A stretch of 64,000 bases of DNA from Erysipelotrichaceae bacterium (lineage in GTDB: Bacteria > Bacillota_I > Bacilli_A > Erysipelotrichales > Erysipelotrichaceae), in the NCBI GenBank assembly GCA_017405785.1, contig JAFQZR010000011.1:1-64000 (forward strand). Direction: 5' to 3'. Below the pieces are notes generated by a model. The model searched no databases, was not told the origin of the DNA, and worked only from the letters and a program-made list of their open reading frames with translations. This document shows positions 1-8,032 of the stretch, piece after piece; position 1 is the first letter of the stretch, and each line of letters opens with the position of its first letter. The translations under genes and the position numbers were made by a program.

Positions 1-60
1 ATGATTGTCTCCTCCTTTATATTCTCTTGTGTAGTTTCGCAGGCCACACACGAAATTATA
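1..60 (-). promoter_or_regulatory. Leader and RBS of a leftward gene starting off the left edge
   Basis: On the minus strand AAAGGAGG (18 to 11) stands 8 nt before positions 2-1, which read AT. If the base left of the window is C on the plus strand, this is an ATG with an ideal Shine-Dalgarno. Upstream the RNA can form two crossing helices: TTTCG (55-51) with CGAAA (39-35), and TGTGT (50-46) with ACACA (32-28). This is an H-type pseudoknot. The gene itself is outside the window and is not identified. Confidence 0.5.
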
Positions 61-109
61 TCGCCAGGAGACTTTCTTTTCATTATCTCTCCGCTTAAGC
101 TTCTTTGGA

Positions 110-136
110 CCCCCAGACTATCTGGGGGTTTTAATT
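110..136 (+). terminator. Rho-independent terminator, rightward
   Basis: CCCCCAGA (110-117), a 3-nt loop and TCTGGGGG (121-128) form an 8-bp GC-rich stem followed by TTTTAATTT. The orientation fits a plus-strand transcript, but no plus-strand gene is visible in bases 1-109. The transcript therefore comes from outside the window or is a short RNA. Confidence 0.6.
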
Positions 137-142
137 TACAAT

Positions 143-172
143 AAAAAACGGACGTTTCACTGAAATGTCCGT
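143..172 (-). terminator. Terminator after lon
   Basis: Read leftward, ACGGAC/GTCCGT with an inner TTTC/GAAA extension forms a hairpin closed by a run of six T. It lies just downstream of the lon stop codon and ends the DUF3196–tig–lon transcript. Confidence 0.8.
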
Positions 173-185
173 TTTCATTTGTCTT

Positions 186-2513
186 TTACTTGCTTAAGGC
201 AAGGTTCAGTACTTCGTCCACAGTGGTTACCGGAACGAATTCCATGGCCTTTCTGACTGTTTCCGGAATGTCATCCAGATCCTTCAGGTTCTTCTGCGGA
301 ACGATGATCTTATGAATGTCACTGCGGTAGGCAGCCATGGACTTTTCTCTCAGGCCCCCGATCGGTAAGACGTTGCCTCTTAAGGTAACTTCACCGGTCA
401 TGGCTAAGGCACTGGAAACCGCTCTGTGGGTCAGAGCGCTGACAACAGCTGTTGTCAATGTAATACCGGCACTTGGTCCGTCCTTTGGAACGGCACCTTC
501 CGGAACGTGAATGTGGATGTCATGTGACTCGAAGAACTTCGGGTCGATGCCGTATTTCTCGGCATTGCTCTTGACATAACCGACAGCGATGGTGGCTGAT
601 TCCTTCATGACATCGCCTAAGGAACCGGTGATGATCAGTCCGCCCTTTCCGTCAAAGTATGTGACTTCGATAGGCAGAATGTCTCCGCCATAGGCGGTAT
701 ATGCCAGTCCGGTAGCTACACCGATCTGGTCCTGCTGTTCCTTTTCACCGAATTCGTAGATTTCCTTGCCCAGCCACTGCTGAATGAGTTCCTTGGTGAT
801 GGTTACACTTTCAAACTCACCCTTGGTGTAGGCTAAGGCTGTCTTACGGCACAGCTTGCCGATGTTTCTCTCCAGCTGTCTGACGCCGGCTTCTCTGGTG
901 TAGTGGCGGATGATGTAGAGCAGTTCATCTTCGTTAAGAGTGAACATCTCCTTCTTCAGTCCGTTGGCATCCAGTTCCTTCTGAATCAGATGCTCAAGAG
1001 CGATATGCATCTTTTCGTCTTCGGTGTATGATGACATCTCAATGATTTCCAGTCTGTCTCTTAAGGCATCAGGAATCGAATAGAGGTCATTGGCGGTAGC
1101 TATGAATAATACCTTTGACAGGTCATAAGGTTCTTCAATGTAGTTATCGGAGAACAGGCTGTTCTGTTCAGGGTCAAGAACTTCCAGCATGGCGCTGCTC
1201 GGGTCACCTTTATAATCTGAACCCAGCTTGTCGATCTCATCGATCAGGAAGACCGGGTTGATGGTTCCCGCACGCTTCATTCCCTGAATGATACGGCCCG
1301 GCATTGAACCCAGGTAGGTTCTTCTGTGTCCTCTGATCTCAGCTTCATCTCTGACACCGCCCAGGGAGATCTTGACGAACTTGCGGTCAAGGGCTCTGGC
1401 AATGCTCTTGGCTAATGAGGTCTTGCCTACTCCCGGAGGACCGGCCAGACACAGAATCGGGGCATTAAGCGAATTGGTCAGCTTCTTGACAGCGATGTAT
1501 TCCATGACTCTTTCCTTCGGCTTTTCCAGACCGTAGTGGTCTTCTTCCAGAATGCGGGAAATCTCATTGATGTCTTCTCTGTCTTCGGACTGCTGCCACC
1601 AAGGAACCTTTTCCAGCCAGTCGAGATAAGTTCTGATGACGGCTGCTTCCGGCGAACCGGTTGACATCATCTCAAGTCTGCTTATCTCGTCAAGAGCTTT
1701 CTTTCTGACGTTTTCCGGATAAGGATTGCTTTCGAATCTTTCCTTTAAGGCATCGATGTCGTTGCCGTCACCGACGTCATCGCCAAGCTCTCTCTTGATG
1801 GCTTTCAGTCTTTCACGCAGATAGTATTCCTTCTGGCTTTCATCAATGCTGTCCTTGACCTTTTCATTGATGTCGTTTTCGACCTGCTTTATCTCACGGG
1901 AAACCGCAAACTGCTGCAGAATAAGCATCAGTCTGTGATTGACGTCCAGAGCTTCCAGGATCTCCTGTCTGTCAGCGAGATTCATCGGCAGATACTGACC
2001 GAACTGGTCAGCCAGCACAACGCTGCTTACTCCGGATGACAGATGATTGATGAGTTCTTTAGGAACAGCACCGAAGTTAGGTGAGAGCTGTTCGAATTCC
2101 TCGATTACTCTCTTGACCAGTACTGTTTCTTCTTTATCGTCGCCGTAGATGTCATCAACAACAGTGATGTTGGCCATGAACATCTCGGCTGTCTTGGTTA
2201 TCGTGTTGCCCTGGGCTCTGGCAATGCCATGGAATTTGACTTTCATGATGCCGTTGTCCTGGCGGACATGCTTTATCGTGCACAGCGTACCGAAGCTGTA
2301 CATGTCGGAAACATCAGGTTCTTCAACCATGACGTCCTTCTGGGTTACCACCCAGATCATTGACTGGTATTGTTCTCTTGCTTTGTTAAGAGCGTTTACA
2401 CTCTTTCTTCTTCCCACATCGATAACGATATCCTGTTCCGGGAAGATGATGACTCCTCTGGTGCAGATCACCGGGAAATCAGCATTATTGTACATTTCAG
2501 AATATAAACTCAT
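186..2513 (-). CDS. lon: ATP-dependent Lon protease
   Basis: Cytosolic AAA+ serine protease that degrades misfolded and regulatory proteins. At 775 aa it has the usual LonA length. An N-terminal LON substrate-binding domain (about residues 10-200) is followed by a helical region, an AAA+ module with Walker A GPPGVGKTS and Walker B FLIDEIDK, and the C-terminal protease domain with catalytic Ser in PKDGPSAG and the later Lys of the Ser-Lys dyad. The ATG is preceded by AAAGGAG at good spacing. It is the last gene of an operon with DUF3196 and tig (54 nt after tig), behind a promoter overlapped by a CIRCE, so heat-shock control by HrcA is likely. Confidence 0.98.
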   Translation of the reverse strand: MSLYSEMYNNADFPVICTRGVIIFPEQDIVIDVGRRKSVNALNKAREQYQSMIWVVTQKDVMVEEPDVSDMYSFGTLCTIKHVRQDNGIMKVKFHGIARAQGNTITKTAEMFMANITVVDDIYGDDKEETVLVKRVIEEFEQLSPNFGAVPKELINHLSSGVSSVVLADQFGQYLPMNLADRQEILEALDVNHRLMLILQQFAVSREIKQVENDINEKVKDSIDESQKEYYLRERLKAIKRELGDDVGDGNDIDALKERFESNPYPENVRKKALDEISRLEMMSTGSPEAAVIRTYLDWLEKVPWWQQSEDREDINEISRILEEDHYGLEKPKERVMEYIAVKKLTNSLNAPILCLAGPPGVGKTSLAKSIARALDRKFVKISLGGVRDEAEIRGHRRTYLGSMPGRIIQGMKRAGTINPVFLIDEIDKLGSDYKGDPSSAMLEVLDPEQNSLFSDNYIEEPYDLSKVLFIATANDLYSIPDALRDRLEIIEMSSYTEDEKMHIALEHLIQKELDANGLKKEMFTLNEDELLYIIRHYTREAGVRQLERNIGKLCRKTALAYTKGEFESVTITKELIQQWLGKEIYEFGEKEQQDQIGVATGLAYTAYGGDILPIEVTYFDGKGGLIITGSLGDVMKESATIAVGYVKSNAEKYGIDPKFFESHDIHIHVPEGAVPKDGPSAGITLTTAVVSALTHRAVSSALAMTGEVTLRGNVLPIGGLREKSMAAYRSDIHKIIVPQKNLKDLDDIPETVRKAMEFVPVTTVDEVLNLALSK

Positions 2514-2567
2514 TACTTCACGCTCCTTTCAAGGCAGGACATGTAGAATGGTTGACGGTAAACGGAA

Positions 2568-3839
2568 TTATTTCTTTAACGCCTCCAGAGTCTTTCTCAT
2601 CTTGAGATCGTCAGATAAATAGGTATCCGGTACCAGTTCCTTGATCTTGTCTACTTCCATGCCATACTGCTTGGCCATTGCTTCGTATTCTTCTTTCAGA
2701 TCGTCTTCGGTTACTTCAACTTTCATGTCATCCGCAATGGCTTCCAGAATCAGTCTGATTCTGACTTTCTTTTCTGCTTCCGGCTTTAACTGTTCCTTAA
2801 AGCCCTTTTCGTCTGTGCCCATGATTCTGTAATACATATCCAGGCTCAGACCCTGCTGCTGAATACGTGCTGCATAGTCTTCAAAGGTACGCTGGGTCTC
2901 GTCTTCAATCATGATTTCAGGAATGTCGACCTTGCATACTTCACATAAGTCGTCTAACAGCTTGTTAGTGGCTTTTTCTTCGGCTTCACTCTTGCGCTGA
3001 GCCTTCATCTGTTCCTTCAGATGCTTGGTCAGTTCATCAACAGTCTTGACATCTTCGGCAATGTTGACTTCCTGAACGAATTCATCGTTGAGCTCAGGTA
3101 AGACTTTCTCTTTGATGCCGTCAACCTTGACGTGGAAGACAACAGGCTGGCCAGCCAGTTCTGCTACACCGTAGTTCTCAGGGAATGTGACGTTGATGTC
3201 CTTCTCTTCCTCGGTTTCCATGCCGATGATCTGTTCCTCAAATCCCGGAATGAAGGTTCCTGAACCGATCTCCAGGGCATATTCAACACCCTTGCCGCCT
3301 TCAAAGGCAACACCGTCCTTGAAGCCTTCAAAGTCGATGACGGCGATGTTGCCGTTTTCGACCTTGCCCTCTTCCTTCAGGACTTCTTCGGCGTGCTTCT
3401 GACGGATATTCTCGATTTCACGGTCAACATCCTTCTTCAGGACGGAAACCTTATCTTCCTTGTATTCAACAGCCTTATAATCGCCTAACTCAACATCAGG
3501 ATAAACTGTCAGCTTGAATAACAGAGAAACTGATTCTTCATCAAGTGCTTCGACATCCAGTAAAGGACGGTCGATCAGTCTGATTTCCTTGTATTCTTCC
3601 AGACCGAAATTGAAGGCTTCCTGAGCAACAGCGTCAACTGCCTCAGCCAGAACTTCTCTCGGGTTTACCCGCTTTCTGACCAGTTCAGCCGGTGCGTGGC
3701 CCTTTCTGAATCCCTTCAGCTGAAGATTCTGAGCGATCTTCTTAAAGGCTTTCTCCTGGGCCTTTTTCCAGGTTTCTCCGTCAACAGTGACTCTTAATTC
3801 TGCCTGACTGTTTCCTTTGGCTTCATATAATGCTTTCAT
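2568..3839 (-). CDS. tig: Trigger factor, ribosome-associated chaperone and prolyl isomerase
   Basis: Binds the ribosome near the exit tunnel and shields nascent chains. At 423 aa it shows the three family parts: an N-terminal ribosome-binding domain with the signature GFRKGHAPAELV (an F-R-K loop), a central FKBP-type PPIase domain (about 150-240), and a long helical C-terminal chaperone domain. An in-frame GTG 18 nt upstream could extend the protein, but AAGGAG lies between that GTG and the ATG at 3839, so the ATG (MKALYEAK) is the start. It sits 60 nt after the DUF3196 gene and 54 nt before lon and is probably cotranscribed with both. Confidence 0.97.
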   Translation of the reverse strand: MKALYEAKGNSQAELRVTVDGETWKKAQEKAFKKIAQNLQLKGFRKGHAPAELVRKRVNPREVLAEAVDAVAQEAFNFGLEEYKEIRLIDRPLLDVEALDEESVSLLFKLTVYPDVELGDYKAVEYKEDKVSVLKKDVDREIENIRQKHAEEVLKEEGKVENGNIAVIDFEGFKDGVAFEGGKGVEYALEIGSGTFIPGFEEQIIGMETEEEKDINVTFPENYGVAELAGQPVVFHVKVDGIKEKVLPELNDEFVQEVNIAEDVKTVDELTKHLKEQMKAQRKSEAEEKATNKLLDDLCEVCKVDIPEIMIEDETQRTFEDYAARIQQQGLSLDMYYRIMGTDEKGFKEQLKPEAEKKVRIRLILEAIADDMKVEVTEDDLKEEYEAMAKQYGMEVDKIKELVPDTYLSDDLKMRKTLEALKK

Positions 3840-3899
3840 ATAAATCTCCTTTTTCACACTGAATTATTATACAGTTAATCTTTTCCCCTTTGCAACCGC

Positions 3900-4610
3900 T
3901 TAGAACAATTCGGGGATTGCTTTTTCGTCAATGCCATATTCACTGACATATTCCTTCCAGCCTTCCTCATCGCCGTTGAGCCGGCATACGTATCTGACAA
4001 TCTGATCCGTCAGTTTTTCACTGTCCTTATCCAGCGGCTGCGGGTAGCGCAGATAGGCATATTCACCCAGCATCCCGAAGCATAACTGCATGAAACTAGG
4101 GTTGCGGTTTTCAAATCTTTCCTGCAGTAAGCCAAGTGTCCGGGCAAAGGTTTCATTGTCAGTGACATCTTCCAGCAAAGAAGGTCTGACACTGTGCCAG
4201 CATCCGTTATCACAGTACTGTAGCTCTCTTCCCACTTCCTGCTGACGGCACAGATCAAACAGAACAGATATGATCATGCGGTCAGTCTGATCTGACAGAA
4301 GGTATTCCTGAATGATGTCCAGATATTCCCTGATGTTGATCTTCTTGAGAAAGCTGATGGCCTGATAGGCGTTTTCCCCGCCTCTGCACAGGCCCTCAAA
4401 CACTTCCTTTTCTGACAGGAAACGGGCTGAAGGTTCTTTGGAAAGATAGCCCTTGATCTGATCACGGAAGCTGATCAGCCGGTCATAGGTATCCATGGGA
4501 ACATACGGCAGTTTCAGTTCTTCCTCAATCAGCTCACTGGCTTCCTGATATTCTTCCCTGCTTATGTGTTCTGCGATTCTGGTAATTAGTTCCTGATAAT
4601 AATTAGCCAA
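3900..4610 (-). CDS. DUF3196 family protein, first gene of the tig–lon operon
   Basis: A 236-aa soluble, mostly helical, acidic protein without signal peptide or membrane segment. Sequence style (paired helices, EEYQEASELIEEELKLPYVP near the N terminus) and position match DUF3196, the TPR-like family of Mycoplasma MG237. That gene also stands next to tig and lon. Function is unknown; the position suggests a link to protein quality control. The start is TTG, supported by AAAGGGG seven bases upstream. A strong promoter and CIRCE lie immediately upstream. The family assignment is from recall and is fairly but not fully certain. Confidence 0.75.
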   Translation of the reverse strand: MANYYQELITRIAEHISREEYQEASELIEEELKLPYVPMDTYDRLISFRDQIKGYLSKEPSARFLSEKEVFEGLCRGGENAYQAISFLKKINIREYLDIIQEYLLSDQTDRMIISVLFDLCRQQEVGRELQYCDNGCWHSVRPSLLEDVTDNETFARTLGLLQERFENRNPSFMQLCFGMLGEYAYLRYPQPLDKDSEKLTDQIVRYVCRLNGDEEGWKEYVSEYGIDEKAIPELF

Positions 4611-4631
4611 GGTAATCCCCTTTCGTTATAC

Positions 4632-4673
4632 ATTATATCATGTGTTTTAGCACTGTCAACCTTTAAGTGCTAA
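4632..4673 (-). promoter_or_regulatory. Sigma-A promoter overlapped by a CIRCE (HrcA) operator
   Basis: On the minus strand TTGACA (4659-4654), a 16-nt spacer and TATAAT (4637-4632) form a consensus promoter. A 27-nt inverted repeat TTAGCACT-N11-AGTGCTAA spans 4647-4673 and covers the -35 box. CIRCE consensus is TTAGCACTC-N9-GAGTGCTAA; here only the innermost pair of the arms deviates. HrcA binding would block RNA polymerase. The transcript carries DUF3196, tig and lon. Confidence 0.92.
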
Positions 4674-4714
4674 CGAGGCGCGGTGTTGGCTTTTTTGCCA
4701 ATTCCGGATAAAGA

Positions 4715-4737
4715 AAAAAGCACCTGAAGTGCTTTTT
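4715..4737 (-). terminator. Terminator after tRNA-Arg
   Basis: AAAAAGCAC and GTGCTTTTT around a 5-nt loop. Read leftward it ends in a T run just after the tRNA 3' end. The symmetrical A/T flanks would also let it work rightward. Confidence 0.8.
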
Positions 4738-4745
4738 CAAACAAA

Positions 4746-4822
4746 TGGCGCCCTCGGGGCGACTCGAACGCTCGACCGTACGCTTAGAAGGCGTATGCTC
4801 TATCCAGCTGAGCTACGAGGGC
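4746..4822 (-). tRNA. tRNA-Arg (anticodon TCT)
   Basis: A 77-nt cloverleaf on the minus strand. Acceptor arms GCCCTCG and CGAGGGC pair; the D arm carries AGCTCAGCTGGATAGAGC; the anticodon stem TACGC/GCGTA holds loop CTTCTAA with anticodon TCT (reads AGA/AGG). The T arm has GTTCGAGTC and the 3' CCA is encoded. Its own promoter and terminator flank it. Confidence 0.97.
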
Positions 4823-4833
4823 ATTGCTCATAT

Positions 4834-4862
4834 ATTCTAATGGAAAAAAAAGGTGATTTCAA
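4834..4862 (-). promoter_or_regulatory. Promoter of tRNA-Arg, interleaved with the typA terminator
   Basis: TTGAAA (4862-4857), a 17-nt spacer and TAGAAT (4839-4834) end 11 nt before the tRNA. The -35 box lies in the loop and 3' arm of the typA terminator hairpin, and the T run forms part of the spacer. Confidence 0.75.
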
Positions 4863-4872
4863 GTAAATCACC
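4844..4872 (-). terminator. Terminator after typA
   Basis: Read leftward: GGTGATTT, loop ACTTG, AAATCACC, then eight T. It shares bases with the tRNA-Arg promoter. Confidence 0.85.
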
Positions 4873-4890
4873 GAATTTTCTCAGACTTTT

Positions 4891-6723
4891 TTACGCAGTT
4901 TCCTCGAGTTTCCTCTTTTCACGGAATGCGTTCTTTCTATCCAGGGCAGTCAGATATCTCTTGCGCAGTCTGATAGCATCAGGAGTTACCTCTACCAGTT
5001 CATCGTCATCGATGAATTCCAGAGCGTATTCCAGCGTCAGCTGAATTGGCGGAACCAGCTTCATGGCTTCATCCCTGCCCTCACTTCTGACGGCGGTAGC
5101 CTTCTTGTTTTTGGTCGGGTTGACATCCATGTCCATGTCCTTTGAACAGACACCGACGATCATGCCTTCATATACCTCAGTCTGCGGTCCGATGAAGAAC
5201 ATGCCTCTTTCCTGCAGGTTCCAGATCGAATAGGTCATGGCTGTACCGTTGGCATTGGATACCATGACGCCGTTGCCTCTGGTATTGATCTCACCCATGT
5301 AAGGCATATAGTCCTCAAACTGACGGATCAGGATGCCTTCGCCTCTGGTCATGTTGATGAACTCACTGCGGAAGCCGATCAGCCCTCTGGTTGAAACAAG
5401 GAATTCAACATTGGAGTAATTGTTGCGGGCAGTGATGTTGACCATCTGTCCGTTACGCTGGTTCAGATGGGAAATGACTGCTCCTTCATACTGCTGAGGT
5501 ACTTCGCATATAACTCTTTCCACCGGTTCGCAGCGATGACCGTTAATGGTCTTGTATATTACCTGCGGCTTGGAGATGGCCAGTTCATAGCCTTCTCTTC
5601 TCATGTTTTCAATTAAGATCGTCAGACCCAGTTCACCGCGTCCGGATACCTTGAAGGTATCGGTGGTTTCCGTAGGCTCAACTCTTAAGCCGACGTTGAC
5701 TTCCAGTTCTCTTTCCAGTCTTTCCTTCAGGTTGCGGCTGGTGACGAAACGTCCCACTCTGCCGGCAAACGGTGAAGTATTGACCATGAAGTTCATGGAC
5801 AGAGTCGGTTCATCGATGTGGATCGGAGGCAGCGGATCTATGACATCCTTATCGCAGATGGTCTCTCCGATGGAAATGTCAGGAAGTCCTGCTACGATGG
5901 CGATGTCACCGCTGACAGCTACGTCAACAGGCTTTCTCTTGATGCCTTCATAGACGAACAGCTTGGTGATGGTGCACTTTTCCTGACGTCCGTCGTTTTT
6001 GCTCAAGACGACCTGCTCACCGGTTCTCAGTGTGCCTCTGAAGACACGTCCGATGCCCAGTCTGCCGATATAGTCATCATAAGCCAGGTTGCTTACCTGC
6101 ATCTGCAGTGGTTCCTGGTCCAGATCCTCAAACGGTCTGGCATAGTTGATGATCGTTTCGAATAACGGTTTGATGCCTTCATCTGGATCGTCAATGTTCT
6201 TCTTGACGATGCCTTCCTTGGCTATGCCGTATAATACCGGGAAGTTGATCTGTTCTTCATTGGCGTTAAGGTCAAAGAACAGTTCATATACCAGTTCAAT
6301 TACTTCTTCAATACGGGCATCCTTCTTGTCGATCTTGTTGATAAGTACGATAGGTCTTAAGCCCAGTTCCAGAGACTTTGACAGAACAAATCTGGTCTGC
6401 GGCATCGGACCCTCTGAAGAGTCAACCAGCAGGATGACGGTATCGACGGTCTGGATGATACGCTCAACCTCACTGGAGAAGTCAGCGTGCCCCGGAGTGT
6501 CAACGATGTTTATCTTATAATCTTTATAGAATACTGCGCAGTTTTTGGAATAGATCGTGATTCCTCTTTCCCTTTCCAGGTCATTGGAATCCATGATCAG
6601 TTCTCCCACTTCCTCATTAGGCTTGAAGACACCGGACTGGTTCAGAAAAGCGTCAACCAATGTTGACTTGCCGGCATCGACGTGAGCGATAACTGCGATG
6701 TTGATAATCTTCTGTTTTGCCAT
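4891..6723 (-). CDS. typA: Ribosome-associated translational GTPase TypA/BipA
   Basis: A 610-aa translation-factor GTPase that acts on 50S assembly and stress adaptation. The G domain shows G1 AHVDAGKST, the switch with RGITI, G3 DTPGHADF and G4 NKID. Elongation-factor domain II, domains III and V and the BipA-specific C-terminal domain follow. An upstream in-frame start exists, but AGGAAGGTG fits only the ATG at 6723, which also gives the family N terminus MAKQKIINIAVIAHVD. An extended -10 promoter (TG-T-TATAAT, 6763-6758) overlaps the stop codon of the phosphoesterase gene upstream. Confidence 0.97.
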   Translation of the reverse strand: MAKQKIINIAVIAHVDAGKSTLVDAFLNQSGVFKPNEEVGELIMDSNDLERERGITIYSKNCAVFYKDYKINIVDTPGHADFSSEVERIIQTVDTVILLVDSSEGPMPQTRFVLSKSLELGLRPIVLINKIDKKDARIEEVIELVYELFFDLNANEEQINFPVLYGIAKEGIVKKNIDDPDEGIKPLFETIINYARPFEDLDQEPLQMQVSNLAYDDYIGRLGIGRVFRGTLRTGEQVVLSKNDGRQEKCTITKLFVYEGIKRKPVDVAVSGDIAIVAGLPDISIGETICDKDVIDPLPPIHIDEPTLSMNFMVNTSPFAGRVGRFVTSRNLKERLERELEVNVGLRVEPTETTDTFKVSGRGELGLTILIENMRREGYELAISKPQVIYKTINGHRCEPVERVICEVPQQYEGAVISHLNQRNGQMVNITARNNYSNVEFLVSTRGLIGFRSEFINMTRGEGILIRQFEDYMPYMGEINTRGNGVMVSNANGTAMTYSIWNLQERGMFFIGPQTEVYEGMIVGVCSKDMDMDVNPTKNKKATAVRSEGRDEAMKLVPPIQLTLEYALEFIDDDELVEVTPDAIRLRKRYLTALDRKNAFREKRKLEETA

Positions 6724-6758
6724 GAAATCACCTTCCTGAAAAAAACACAACGTCAGTA

Positions 6759-7220
6759 TTATAACACTTTTCTTTTTACAGAATAAAGACCTGTTTCTTC
6801 ATTTATTTCCAGCACGATATAGCCAAGTTCATTATCATCTCTGTTATTGACCAGAGAACCCGGATTCAGCAGTCTGACTCCGTTGTATTCAGCGTCATAA
6901 TAACGGTGGCTGTGCCCGAAAACACATATCTGACAGTTCTTATCCCTGGCCATTTCCGACAGCTGTCTTTTCGTGCTCCAGATGCCATCCCCGTGTACCA
7001 TCAGAATGTGAATAACCCCGCAGTCGACAACGCGGTAATTAGGCATGTCAAAATCCCAGTCACAGTTACCTCTGACAAAGAAAACATCCGGATAATTACG
7101 GCTGTCAGAGCACAGATCACCGCAATGCAGAAAGAAATCAGCATCACGCTCATCGAATAAAACCTTATCTACTCGGCCATTACGTCCGTGTGAATCACTC
7201 ATAACAACAACTTTAATCAT
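6759..7220 (-). CDS. YfcE/MJ0936-type metallophosphoesterase
   Basis: A 153-aa calcineurin-like phosphodiesterase of the small bacterial/archaeal YfcE–MJ0936 group, probably hydrolysing small phosphodiesters with two divalent metals. Metal-binding motifs appear in order: SDSHG near the N terminus, HCGD, GNCD, VHGD, GHSHR, then NPGS. The native substrate is unknown. The ATG at 7220 gives the family N terminus (MIKVVVMSDSHG), but there is no Shine-Dalgarno; a -10 element ends 6 nt upstream, so the mRNA may be leaderless. typA follows from its own promoter. Confidence 0.88.
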   Translation of the reverse strand: MIKVVVMSDSHGRNGRVDKVLFDERDADFFLHCGDLCSDSRNYPDVFFVRGNCDWDFDMPNYRVVDCGVIHILMVHGDGIWSTKRQLSEMARDKNCQICVFGHSHRYYDAEYNGVRLLNPGSLVNNRDDNELGYIVLEINEETGLYSVKRKVL

Positions 7221-7226
7221 GGATAT

Positions 7227-7256
7227 AATATATAATAAAAAATCTTTTGTTGGCAA
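7227..7256 (-). promoter_or_regulatory. Promoter of the phosphoesterase gene, predicted leaderless start
   Basis: TTGCCA (7256-7251), an 18-nt spacer and TATATT (7232-7227), then 6 nt and the ATG at 7220. The expected +1 is the A of the start codon. The -35 immediately follows the terminator of the upstream gene. The AT-rich stretch offers other -10 registers, so this is less certain than at murE. Confidence 0.55.
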
Positions 7257-7258
7257 AT

Positions 7259-7286
7259 AAAAAAGCACAGATTTTAATCTCTGTGC
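7259..7286 (-). terminator. Terminator after the acidic repeat protein gene
   Basis: GCACAGA, 8-nt loop, TCTGTGC, followed leftward by TTTTTT. The 5' arm overlaps the last codons of the gene ending at 7274. Confidence 0.8.
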
Positions 7287-8032
7287 TTCTTCATTTCATA
7301 CCTGAACAGTTCCCTGATGTCGTCATCGTCCATGAACGGATAGGCTCCGTCAAAATCAAATTCATATTCACCGTTGAGATAACCTTTCAGCACTTTGTGC
7401 CAGCCGTCATCCGAAACAAACGGATACATGGCTTCGGAAGTCTTTTCCATCCTGGCCAGATAGCAGAACACCTCGTCAATGTCATCGTCATCCATAAACG
7501 GCATGATCGCTACAATATCCGGATTCTCTTCAAGTTCAACTACGATTCGTGCCAGTTTGCCGGCACCTTCTTCACTGACAAACGGCAGGATATCATGTAT
7601 CTTACCGCCCTGACGGTAGAGATCTACAGCGATGTCATCAACATCATCCTCATCCATAAACGGCAGCATCTTTGACAGTAACTTATCGGTAAAACCTCTG
7701 CCTTCCGCAATCATCTTTCTGGCAACATCACCGACATCGTCTTCATCCATGAACGGCAGTATGGCGGAAATGTCCGGATTTTCTTCATTCTCTATGACTT
7801 CCCTGGCCAGTCTGGCAGCCGTTTCCTCGCTGACAAACGGCAGAATACCGCTGACATAGCCTTCCTTATGATATATCTGTAAGGCGATGTCATCGACATC
7901 ATCCTCATCCATGAACGGCAGTAATTCCATCAGAGGAATTTCCTCATAATCAGGATTATCTTTAAGTATCTCTCTGGCAATTTCCCGGATATCGTCTTCA
8001 TCCATGAAAGCCAGCATCTTTTTCAGTGTCAT
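7274..8032 (-). CDS. Acidic nine-repeat protein of unknown function
   Basis: A 252-aa very acidic soluble protein made almost wholly of nine repeats of 26-31 residues. The repeats centre on F9, F40, F66, F94, F125, F151, F179, F205 and F233. Two alternating types exist: LPFMDEDDVDDIA and LPFVSEE..A..LA. Residues around 40-94 and 125-179 form a larger duplicated block offset by 85 residues. There is no signal peptide, no transmembrane segment and no catalytic motif I recognise. The ATG overlaps the stop of the Xre regulator gene by 4 nt (ATGA), so translation is coupled. A helical-repeat scaffold or metal-binding protein is possible; function is unknown. Confidence 0.85.
   Translation of the reverse strand: MTLKKMLAFMDEDDIREIAREILKDNPDYEEIPLMELLPFMDEDDVDDIALQIYHKEGYVSGILPFVSEETAARLAREVIENEENPDISAILPFMDEDDVGDVARKMIAEGRGFTDKLLSKMLPFMDEDDVDDIAVDLYRQGGKIHDILPFVSEEGAGKLARIVVELEENPDIVAIMPFMDDDDIDEVFCYLARMEKTSEAMYPFVSDDGWHKVLKGYLNGEYEFDFDGAYPFMDDDDIRELFRYEMKKHRD

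Noticed and set aside
1-144. Plus-strand open frame starting at base 1
   Set aside because: It runs through a rho-independent terminator, has no homology, and could only be judged with sequence left of the window.
7274-8032. Regular DNA repeats that could be taken for a CRISPR array
   Set aside because: The repeats are in frame within a coding sequence, vary at third codon positions and encode LPFMDEDD units; spacers are not unique.
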